This document shows positions 25,285-35,500 of a stretch of 40,104 nucleotides of DNA, piece after piece. The stretch covers positions 1 through 40,104 of the forward strand of contig CAMLHI010000001.1 in assembly GCA_946479705.1 (NCBI GenBank). The letters are read 5' to 3'. Within the stretch, counting starts at the first letter, position 1; each line of letters begins with the position of its first letter. Under the pieces are notes generated by a model. That model did not search any database and had not been told where the DNA came from. It saw nothing but the letters and a program-made list of their open reading frames with translations. The position numbers and the translations under genes were made by a program. This DNA comes from an uncultured Oxalobacteraceae bacterium. GTDB lineage: Bacteria > Pseudomonadota > Gammaproteobacteria > Burkholderiales > Burkholderiaceae.

Positions 25285-25287
25285 CAT
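25018..25287 (-). CDS. 89-residue orphan copy of the giant protein's C-terminal tail
   Basis: This frame repeats the last ~90 residues of the giant protein (MNPYVALASTTAPIDSSTVV, then NLAQPVGLVDNGESMEAWLR, ending in EAMFRDGH in both). Its ATG overlaps the stop of the paralogue A gene (ATGA), so it could be translated by coupling. It has no signal peptide. It is either a harmless by-product of the segmental duplication or a small protein that mimics the tail, for example as a decoy or chaperone target. The frame is intact with an in-frame codon insertion relative to the parent, which argues for some selection but does not prove expression. Confidence 0.6.
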   Translation of the reverse strand: MACSTPACMNPYVALASTTAPIDSSTVVLASSLADSDLTSIVLGSVANLAQPVGLVDNGESMEAWLRRLSQSLGSAFDVQIEAMFRDGH

Positions 25288-26180
25288 CAGTGCACCATCA
25301 TGTACCTGCGCCCTGACGTAGTCATAAGTTTATGCAACCGCGCCCGCAAACAATACCTTCTATAAATTAGCGATTGGCGGGCAACGATTTGGTCTTCGTT
25401 CGTGGTCGAAAGAATGTCATCGTACAGCCGACTTATCGTCGCCACGGTCGTGCTGTCAACTTGAAACTCCCTCTCAGTTTCACGCATTTCCCGCAGCCGC
25501 GAACGCATTCGCTCTCGCTCGGCAGCGAACTTTGCTACGATGCCTTCGCGGCAATCTCTATATTGGTCGTAGTCGTATTGCTTTACGTAGCCCATTCCAA
25601 TCGATTCGACCTCTCGGCGAGCTGGTCCACTCGATCCACTGGCAGTACCAAGCGCTTGATTTACGCGTTGTTTGATTGAGCTAATGCGAGCATCAATATC
25701 TTCCAGTGGCAACGTGTCCCATGAGTTGGCCACCGTGACCGCGAGGGCGAGGGCGAAGTCATCCACAGTGTGCTGAAAGTCATCAACGAGCCGTATGCGC
25801 TCCCAACTCGGACTTCTCCTGTCTAGCCGAGCAAATTTTTTCGCATATTTTTTCGAGATCAATGCGGGCTTATCGATATGAGCGCGCAGGGTCCGCAGGT
25901 TAACGCCCCACCACTTCCGAAAGTACGGATCGGTATCGAGCGCCACAATCTCGGGGTCAAACAGGCGCAGGGAATCGTCAAGAAACGTGCGTTGCGATTC
26001 CAAGCCATCAAGCGTTTCCATGACCTGCTGCCCGCTGCCCGTGTCTCCGATTTCGGCCATGCGCGTTGCGATCAACACACTGTACTTCGCTGAATCCGCC
26101 CCATCCGATGCGGCCCACGCCGGCATGGCGCACGTGAGGACGGTAAACAACATTGCCGGCCATGGTCCTTGCACTTTCAT
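25287..26180 (-). CDS. Secreted helical protein, paralogue A
   Basis: A 297-residue protein with a signal peptide, MKVQGPWPAMLFTVLTCAMP, cleaved near AWA-AS (residue 23). The mature part is charged and largely helical, with a basic C-terminus ending MMVH. It is paralogous to the gene at 24007-24939. GGAG lies seven bases before the ATG at 26180, which fixes the start. It sits 79 bases downstream of the giant gene, on the same strand, with a hairpin between, and overlaps the 89-residue tail gene. I do not recognise a family. A role as partner of the giant protein (chaperone, anchor or protective factor in the periplasm) is inferred only from the linkage and the co-duplication. Confidence 0.82.
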   Translation of the reverse strand: MKVQGPWPAMLFTVLTCAMPAWAASDGADSAKYSVLIATRMAEIGDTGSGQQVMETLDGLESQRTFLDDSLRLFDPEIVALDTDPYFRKWWGVNLRTLRAHIDKPALISKKYAKKFARLDRRSPSWERIRLVDDFQHTVDDFALALAVTVANSWDTLPLEDIDARISSIKQRVNQALGTASGSSGPARREVESIGMGYVKQYDYDQYRDCREGIVAKFAAERERMRSRLREMRETEREFQVDSTTVATISRLYDDILSTTNEDQIVARQSLIYRRYCLRARLHKLMTTSGRRYMMVH

Positions 26181-26522
26181 CGCTTTCTCCAATTTTCCTG
26201 ATAATTTTCCAAGGGGCGGCTCATGCCACTCAGCACCGCCCCCTGACGACAGGCCGGCTTTAATGGCCGTCCCGGAACATCGCTTCCATCTGCACGTCGA
26301 ACGCGCTGCCCAGAGACTGGCTCAGGCGGCGCAGCCACGCTTCCATCGACTCGTTGTCGACCAAACCCACCGGCTGAGCCAAGTTCGTCACGGTTCCCAA
26401 CACGATGCTGGTCACGTCCGGGTCGGCCAGCGACGAAGCCAATACCACCGTGCTGCTATCGGTCGGCACCATGGTGCCGGCCAGCGCCACGTACGGATTC
26501 ATGCCGGCCGGCGTCGCGCATT
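26081..26522. repeat. Segmental direct repeat, copy 1
   Basis: Counterpart of 24841-25284. It spans the signal-peptide codons of paralogue A, the hairpin, and the 3' end of the giant gene. This is probably the parental copy because here the tail is still attached to the long protein. The copies lie about 1240 bases apart in the same orientation. Confidence 0.88.
26213..26242. repeat. Intergenic hairpin, copy 1
   Basis: GGGGCGG at 26213-26219 and CCGCCCC at 26236-26242 form a 7-base stem between the giant gene stop (26260) and the paralogue A start (26180). On the transcribed strand the stem is followed by an A/T-rich stretch but not by a U-run. It may reduce read-through from the very long gene or set the ratio of the two products. 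Confidence 0.5.
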
Positions 26523-29500
26523 CCGTACCCGACAATACCTGCACCGTCAGCTCGCGCGCATTGCTGGCTGTGCTTCCATTGCCCAGCTCGGTGGTGGTCG
26601 CCAGCACCTGAAGTTTCATAATACCAACATACCCTGCTGGCGGGGTGACCACCAGCATCGCCCGGTTCCATGCGCTGATGTCGATGCGCGGCGTGCTGGC
26701 GCTGACGGTGATCTGGCGCACACCATCGCTCAGTACACTGCCGGCCACCAGACCGGAAAGCTCGGCCTTAAGCGTCGCCTCGGTATCGCCATCAGCCAGC
26801 CTGGCGTTAATCGCGGGCAGCGCGACCTTACCGTTGACGAAGCCATAAGCCACGCTGGTGCTATTGGGCAGCGTTTCGACAACCTGTAGCGCATCGATCA
26901 TCGCGCCCCTTGCGGTACTGGTGTCGGTGCCGCCCTCGAGCTGGACGCGCAGCGTACGTGCTTGCCCGTTGCCGGTGAACGTAAAACTCAGGGCTTCCCA
27001 ATTCAAGGCCGTGTTGCCGCTGGTGCCGGCGTAGCTGCCTACCTGCACGCCATCGACGTAGATCCCGATCAGCGTGCTGCTGGCAGCCAGCCCCAGCATG
27101 CCGGCGTAGTCGAGCGTGAAGGTGTAGTTCGCTCCGGCTATCGTCGGAATACTGCGCTCGATCCCAGGCAACTGGAAATGGCTATTACTGCCGCTGTTGA
27201 CCCCGTTGCTTAGCCCAAGCCATTCGTGGCCGGCTCCGCTGGCAGGCCGTACGGTCACGCTCTTGCCGAGACCGTTTGGCATCAGATCGCCATCGCCCCA
27301 GATGAAGAATGCTTCATCCTTGCCGGCCTTGGCGTCCACGCTGTCCCAGCCGGCAAACTGCTCGGCGGTGATCAAGGTTGCGCCGTAGGTGACATCGGCC
27401 ACCCCTTCCCAACTGGTGTCGACGATCCTGCGGCTGACCATGACCTGGCTTGGCGACAGGTCCAGCACCGGCACTTCGGCCACCTGGTCCACCTGGAGCG
27501 TGATGGTCTTGCTCACGCTTGCCGTGCTGCCGGTCGCCGCTTCGGTCGAGGTAGCGACAAGCTGCAGCTCGAGCGTGCCATGGTAGGCTGCCGGCGTCCT
27601 GACTGCCATGGTGTAGGTATTCCAGCTGGTGATGTCGGCCACAGGCTGCTGCGCCGTGACCGTAAAGCTGTGCGCGCCGTCGCTGAGCACCGTGCCTTGC
27701 GGCAGGCCGGCCAGCGTCAGGCGCAAGGTTTCCGATCCATCCGTATCGGTGAGCGCCGCCTGCACACCTTGCAGTAGGGTCGCGCCGCCACGGGTTCCGT
27801 GGTTGAACGCGATGCTCTCGTTGAACGCGATGTTATCGAGCATCATGCCGCGGCCGCTTTTCTCCCGGTTGCTCGCATCGGTGACAATCCGGATCGTCTG
27901 CGTGCCGCCCTTGCCGACGAAGTTGGCCACCGCGTGCTGCCATTTCAGCGCGCTCTCGCCGCTGGTGTTATCGAAGCTGGCGATGCGCACGTCGTCCACG
28001 TACACGGCAATACGGGTCGTTTCCTTGCCGTAGCCAAGGCGTCCTGCCAGGTCGAACTCGAGACGATAGCTGGCGCCCGTGTCGGTACTGATCTGGCGCG
28101 CGATTCCGAGCGTCTGGAATTGGCTGCCGCCGGCATCGTTGATTTCAAGCCAGCTATTGCCGCCGCTTGCGGAGGCGCTCACCGTGTGCAGATTTTCGTT
28201 CTGGTCGGCCATCTGGTCGCCATTGCTCCAGAATTCGAAGCCATCCTTTCCGCCACCCAGGCCCCTGCCCTCGCCGTGCTGGTCGGTCCCGGTCACCAGG
28301 GACCAGCCGTCGAAGCTGCTCGTTGCCACCAGGGTCGACTGCAAAGTCGTGTTCGGCGCCGCTTCCCAGCCGGTGCTGAACATTCGGCGCTCGAGGGTGC
28401 TTCCCAACAGGTTGAGAACGGGTGCATCGGCGACCGCCACGATATCGATGCTTATCGTTGCCGCAGCGCTTGTCGCCTTGCCGTCCGAAACGGTGTAGCT
28501 CAGGCTGGCGTAGTGCGCGCGCAGATTGCCATCGCCGGCGCTCGGAATGCCTGCGCCGCCCGACGCGTTGACAGCCGGTACAAAGCGCACCCTGCCCGCG
28601 TCGAGATCTGCCTTGGTTAACTGCATGCCAACTGAGGCGGTGTCCCAGGTGCCGTTACCCCGGACAAGTTGCAATGCGCCCGCCTCGGGCAACGTGTTCA
28701 GCGTTACGGTGAGCACGTCACCGTCCACATCCGCCACGCCGAAGTCGTCCCACCTCAAGGTCAGCGGGGTATCCTCGGCACCCGTGATCGTAGAGCCTTG
28801 AGCGACAGGTACATCATTCACTGGCGTGATCGTCAGGCTCACCGTTGCAATTGCCGACTCGCTCTGTCCGTCACTGACCCAGTAGGTAAAGCTATCCGTG
28901 CCAAAGTAGTCGGCATCCACCTTGTAGGTGAAGCCGCCATCGGCATCGACCGTTAGCGTACCGTGGGCCGGACCGGCCACTATGCTTGCAGTAAGCGCGT
29001 CGCCGTCGATGTCGGACGCACCAGCCAGCAGATGTATCGTGCCTGTGCCCTCTTCAAGTAAGAACGCACTTTGATCGCCCAGGGTGGGCATATCGTTCAC
29101 CGCCGCCACGGTAAGCGCGAGAGTAGCTTCGTTCGATTTCAGATTTCCATCGAAAAGTATGAAACGCAACGTGTCCGTGCCGTTGAAATTCGCATCCGGC
29201 TTGTACCTGAAGCGGCCGTCCGCGTCGCGCGCTACACTGCCGTGTTCAGGGCCTGCGACGACCGATGCGTCAACGATCGTGCTGTCGACGTCGAATACAA
29301 AGCTGCGCAGGTCGAACCATAGTGTCCCGTCTTCGTCGAGCGCAAGTGCTGCGTCCTGCGCAACTGGCGCGTCGTTGACCGGCCTAACTGTCAGGTTGAC
29401 GGTCGCCACGTTCGAGTCGAGCTCGCCATCGTTAGCACAGTAGGTGAAGCTGTCGGCACCGAAGTAGTCAACATCCGGACGATACGTGAAGCTACCGTCC

Positions 29501-32500
29501 GAGTTCGACGTAAGCTTACCATGCGAAGGGCCGGTGACAATGGCACCAGTGAGCGCTGCGCTGTCGATGTCTTCGGCCGCCTCCAAGGCTTGGATCGTAA
29601 TGGATCCGTCTTCGGCCAGTAGCGCGTTTTGATCGACTACGACCGGCGCGTCGTTAACGGCAACAATTGTGAAACTGAGCGTAGTCTCGCGCGACACCAA
29701 CGCGCCGTCGCCAAGAACGAAGCGCACCTCGTCAGTACCAAAATAATCGGCTGCAGGCTTGTAATTCCACTTGCCGTCGGACGTCTGTAACAAGTTGCCA
29801 TGTATCGGTCGAACCGTGATGCTTGCACTTAAGGCGTCATGTTCGGCATCGCTACCGTAAGCAGTCAGGTCAATCGTGACACTGCCGTCTTCGATCAACT
29901 GCAACGCTGCATCAAGCGCCACCGGTGCGGTATTTGATGGCAGCACGCTTATCCGCATCATCACTGGGGCGGAAAGGATTTCGCCATCGCTAATCCGGTA
30001 ACTCAGCGTGTCTGTTCCGGAAAACGTAATATCAGCAGTATAGGTAACGCTGCCATCGGCGTTATGTACGACGATCCCGTGTGCAGGCATGTCCTCGATC
30101 ACTGCGCGCAAGATGCCGCCTTCGACATCGCTTGCGCCAGCCAGCGGGTCGAACGTATACGGTTCTCCGGCCACGATCGCGCCAGTGGAATCGGGAGCGC
30201 TTGGGGCATCGTTTACGGCGCTGACCGCCACGCGGACAGTCGCGACATTTGATGTCACTCCATTCACGCCATACCGGTAGCTGAAGCTATCGACCCCGTT
30301 AAAGTTCGCGTCGGGAATGTAGTCGAATACTCCGTCTGCATTCAGCGCCAGGGTACCGTGCGCCGGTCCATCGACCACTTCCACGGAAGCAATAGCGCCG
30401 CCTGCCAAGGGGTCGCCTGCCCCACCGATAAAATCGTTTGCCAGCGCGGCAATTGTCACAGCTTGGTCCTCGCTAGTGGCAACCGTATCATCGTTCGCAA
30501 CCTGCTCCTGAATCAAGCGAATATCTCGCAGGCTCACGGAGCTCGCCTGCGCACCAAAGCCCAGCAGGTCAAACGACAGGATTAGCGGAGAACCGATCAA
30601 GGCGCCGGCGACATGATGCAGGTCGATGAAATACGTCGACGTGTTGTCCCCATTGTTAACTTTTCGCACGCTGGTGGCCATCGACTCGCGACCATCGGCC
30701 TGAATATTGACGATCGCATCGCTGCGCGAAAGCCCGTCGCTACCCGCGACGGAAGCGCCAGTGTTTGCGTCGAGCAGTGCAACTTCGAAAGCGTCGTTGG
30801 GGCCACCCGCGCCGCGTCCCTGCAGGGCTATGTCGCCAACAGTAAAGGCAATGTAGCGGTCGTCAAGCTTGACGTTGAAGCTTTGCGCAAGATGGGCGTT
30901 GACAGGCGCATTCTCACCAAGCACAGCAAGCCCGCCGCGAATCGTGACGTCGCCATCAGCTTGCCAGCCGGAGCCATCGCGCAGCGCACCGTCTTGCAAC
31001 GTGGGCATGACCGGAAGAGTACTCGCGCCAGCGTACACCTGCCCCTGGGCCGTTCCAGCGATTGTTATTCCAACGAAAGTTCTGTTCGAGAGCATGTTAG
31101 CCTCGCGCATGGCGGCGATGTCGGTCGCACTTGGCAAGCGCCTTACGCCGGCGGCCAGGAACTGGGCCATCACGTCGGAATCGCTGGACGTATCGCCAAG
31201 TCCCAGAATATGGCCCAATTCATGTACCAACACGGTCAACAGGTCCATCCGCGATGCCGCCGTACTTCCGGCGCGCGCGATAAAGTCAGTGGTACTTCCG
31301 TCCTGATCGAATTGGTCTACAGAGGCAGCACTCGGATCGGTGAACCATCCCCAGCCAGCGCCATCGATGGATAGCGTCACGTCCGGCCCGATCGTCTGCG
31401 CAGCGATACCGGACGGCAGTTGCGCGACACTGACTGTGACATTCGCGAACGCCGCCGGCAAAATTCCGGCGTCGATCCAGTACTGGCGCGCCGCTGCCAT
31501 GAGCTCATCTACCGCGGCCATTGTCAACGGCGCCACATTGCCGCCAGGACCTAGAAGTTCGACGTCTTGGTGGGCGCCGCGGACTAAATCTTGGTTCGGC
31601 ACTAGTCGCTTGTACGCGGCCATTAGGGCCGCGACATTCTTAAGCTGCACGTCGTTCTTCACATCCTTCATTCCCATGCCTTGCATGGTGGTCTGCAGGG
31701 GCGTGTGCCGGCTGGCGCCCCCGGTCCAATCCACGTTGCCCATGTAGTCTCTAGGGCCACCTAGGACCGTCCCCCCCGCCGGCGTGTATTCATCCATTAA
31801 CCCGACGGTATGGGAGAATTCATGCGCAATGACCGCTCCAACCACCTGGGCAAAAAGCTTACTGTCGAAGGTAATTCCCAACAGTTTTTTTTCCTCAGCG
31901 GTCAATGTATCGAGGTCGGCCTTAGCTGCTGCCACTTTTTGTTCGTTCAATGTTTTGCCAAATGAGACAGCGATCGTCTCCAGAAAAGCTTTAACTTGCT
32001 CGCGTGGCGTGCCATTGGAGCGAAGTTGATTGACCGCCTGTTCGACGACGTAGCGCTGAATTCCAGGCGTAGTTATCGCCTTAGCAACAGCAAGAATCGC
32101 AGCGCCATTGGAGTCGCCTCCTGCCAGCCCTGCTGTGTTAGGAAATCCGGCAAGTTTATAGAGCCAAGTGGCGTCCACGCTGGCGTCGGCGGTGCTGGTT
32201 TGGGGGGTCTGGGTATCGGACAATTCAAACGCTCTCGAATCCATGTTCGAGATCAAGCGTGCGACCTGGTTCCTGTAGGCTGCGGTCATTGCCGTCTTGT
32301 TTGCGTCCAGAGATGCACCGACCGTTGCGTAAAAAACGCCGAGGTCGCTGTCGGGCGCAGCCGTCTTGCCAAGGCCTTTCAACGCTTGAAACATGGCCGC
32401 CACGTTGAGGTTGAGGACAGTCTTGCGGACCGTACGCGCCCTCAAGTTGACCGTAAATATCTTGGGGTTTTCCGCATTTCCAATTACCAGCGTTTCGCTG

Positions 32501-35500
32501 TCGTAAAGCGCAGCACTTGCCCGAGCCTCTGTCCGCGCGCTGTAGGTAATGGTCGTGATATCGCCGTCTGTGGCAACCGAGAAACGATCCGTACTGGCAA
32601 CGGGCTTGCCGGCACCTCGATTTATTCCAATATCAAGATGGTCAGGGTTATAAACGGTGAGCTTGCGCTGTTCACCGACCACCGTGTCGATGAAACTCCA
32701 GTTCCGGTCACCGATAGCACCATCAGCCAAATCGCTCAAGTAGTAGACCTTCTTCGTCTCGGTCTTCTTGTTCATGAGGCCTTGGGGATCGGTCGACCTC
32801 GACCCCGTTATCGTGGCCGACAGCAACACTTGATCCGTATGGACATTGTGCGCCATGTATTCCGGACTGAGCATGCCGAAATAGTTGACGACCCGCGAAG
32901 CATGGGGCTCGATCACTTCCTTCGTTACGATTCGCGTATTCGTTGCCACCGACGAAGTGGTCCCGGGCGCGACGACATGGAAGAAGTCATTCGTACCTAC
33001 ATCGATATTCAAATACACCTTGGTCGAGCTTTCGTTCGTGTACGTGACTGTGCCCGGCGCTGCTTTATCCAAATAGGGGGACGCAGGCTGAGTTGACGCC
33101 GGCTGCCCGGCACCCTGCGAGACTACCGTCATGTCCTCGACATCTTCGATGGCGAAGGCTTCGCCCGTGTCTTCGTGGGCGGTCGGGTCAACCGCCATCA
33201 CACCGATATAGTCGCTGTGCGATATCTCCCCCCACACATTCACACTCGTCAGGTCATCGCCCGGCGTGTACGTACCAATTCCGAAAATATTGCCAAAATC
33301 GAGGTCGCCGGTCGGCCCGTCGTAACGGATCGCCTGCGCGTCGGCAACCGGCTGGGACGAGTCGCCCCGCCCGGTTCTGTCGATCGGGAACGAGAGCGGG
33401 TTCGACATGCCAAGCGCCGCGCGCACCAATGCTTGGGCATTCCAGGCGTACAGCACGTCGACGAACCTGGTAGCGCCCGGAACCTCCGGAACCTCCTCTT
33501 CGATCCAGACTTGGGCCAGCAGTCGTCCATCCGGCGCCAGCGCCAAGGCGTCGATGGCGCCTGACGGGATCGGCGTGGTCGCGCCGAGGAACTTGGGTCC
33601 GCCATGCTTGCCCAGCGGATCCTGGATGATCCCGATCTTGCCGCCGATCTGTTTGCCGAAACCGTAGTTGTCGGTGTCGGAGAAATGCGGATCGTCGAAC
33701 ACAAAATTGTAGTCCGATGTGAGCGCGTACTCCTCGTCCATATAGTTGAGCAGCACCACCTGCTGGGCTCGCTGGATATTTTCCTGGTGCTTGCGCTGCA
33801 GCCAGGTTGGATCGGAATCGTTCGGAGTCAGCAAGGCAGAGCTGGCGCGGGCGGTGGTACTAAGCGATCCATCGGCAGCGACTTTCCATGTCACTCCGAC
33901 GACGCCACGGTCATAATCCTTGGCATTGGTGACCAGGAATTCGCCGCTGTTGCGGCCGCTGGTAATCGACAAGGTACCTTTACCCTGGTTGGCCTGCTGG
34001 TAAGCCGCGCGGTCCAAAGTCCGGAGCGCGGCGCCGCCTACTTCCCCCTTGTCGCTGACGGCCTCCAGATCGAGCACATAGACATTTCCGGGCTGGGCGA
34101 ACGGCGTATTCATCAGCGAAATGGCTTCGCCGGCGGCCGTCATGCCGAGGAAACGGCCAGCATTGACCGCCAGATCCTGAAATCCGAACGGCGGGTTCAC
34201 GCCCAAGTCCAGCACCTGCTGGGCTTTGAGGAATGCTGGCGTCTCCTGGTCGATATTGATGCGCAACAGGCGGCCACCGCCAGCGCCCACTAACGAGGCA
34301 AAGCCTTCGGCGACATACAGCCAGCCGCCGTTGACGGCGATGCTGGAAATGCGGTTCGTTGCATTGGCCACCGTGATGGTATGAAACACCTTGTGGCGCA
34401 TTGTGTCGACCACATAAATCCTGCCACCGGCGCCGGCAACAAAGGCGAGGGTCCCGTCGCTGCTAAAGGCGATTTCATGGGTGTAGCGTCCACGCAGCTC
34501 GAGCGGCTGGCCGAGTTCGTCGACGGTTTCCGTCTTCAGCAGTTGCAGGCCGTTGCCTTGGCCCGGAGCAAAGAAACTCAGGCGCCCGTTCGAAGCGACG
34601 ATGGTGTCCGTGGTCCCCGTGACCCAGGCTTCGACCTCGCTGCTTTCGAGCGTGCCGCCCTTTTCGATGGTGTCGCCATCCTTGGAGGCTAGTGCGATCC
34701 GTTCGACGTACACGGTGTGCTGCGACAGTGCCACGCCAGCCGGCACGGTGATCTCAAGCTTGCCGTCGCCGGTGACGCTGGCCGCGATACCCATCCATAC
34801 CAGCCCACGCTCAGGCTGATCGTTCGGCTCCGGCACCATGCCGTTACGGGCCCGCAGCCACACCTTGATCTTGAAGTTGGCAGGCGCGGCGCCAGGCGGC
34901 ACGAAATCCGTCCCGCTGAGGGTGAGCTTATTGCTCTCCTTGTCGAAGTCGAGCCCGGTGATATCCGGCTCGTGCAGGCCCGTTGGCGGCGCCGCCGGGA
35001 AGCTGAGCGAAATCGCGGCCGGATCGAGCGCCGCCGCGGGCACCGCCAGCTGATAGGTGCCGTCCAGCGTATAGCTGAACACCACGATGTCCGACATGGT
35101 ACTGAAGATGTCCAGCGCGGCTACGGCCATCATCGGCGATGGCGCCATGGCGATGGCGGCCTGGCGCGACCAGATTGCGTCCCAGTTGAGGGCCACGCCC
35201 TTGACCTTGACTTCACCGGTCTGCCGATTGGTTTCCTTGCTCGTCGAAAACAGCATGATGCCGCCGCCACCGATGCCGTCGTACGGCGGGCTGGAAGTAT
35301 GTGCCAGCCCGTCCTCGCCAATCACGCCGTTGTCGACCAGCCACCATGTATCGTGGGCAATACCATCGGCGTCCATGACCGATCCCTGGCGCCAGAAGAA
35401 CACTTCGGTACCGGCGGCCAGGACCTTGGCCTGGCCGGTGAGCGGATCGATTGGCGCGTTGACCTTCAGTGCCAGCTGCAAGGGCAAGGCCGAGCGCTGT

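Noticed and set aside
25018..26522. Classical polymorphic toxin locus with variable C-terminal toxin and orphan modules
   Set aside because: The repeated C-terminal tail is nearly identical in both copies rather than variable, and no toxin domain is recognisable; only the orphan-module layout is similar, so I kept it as an analogy.
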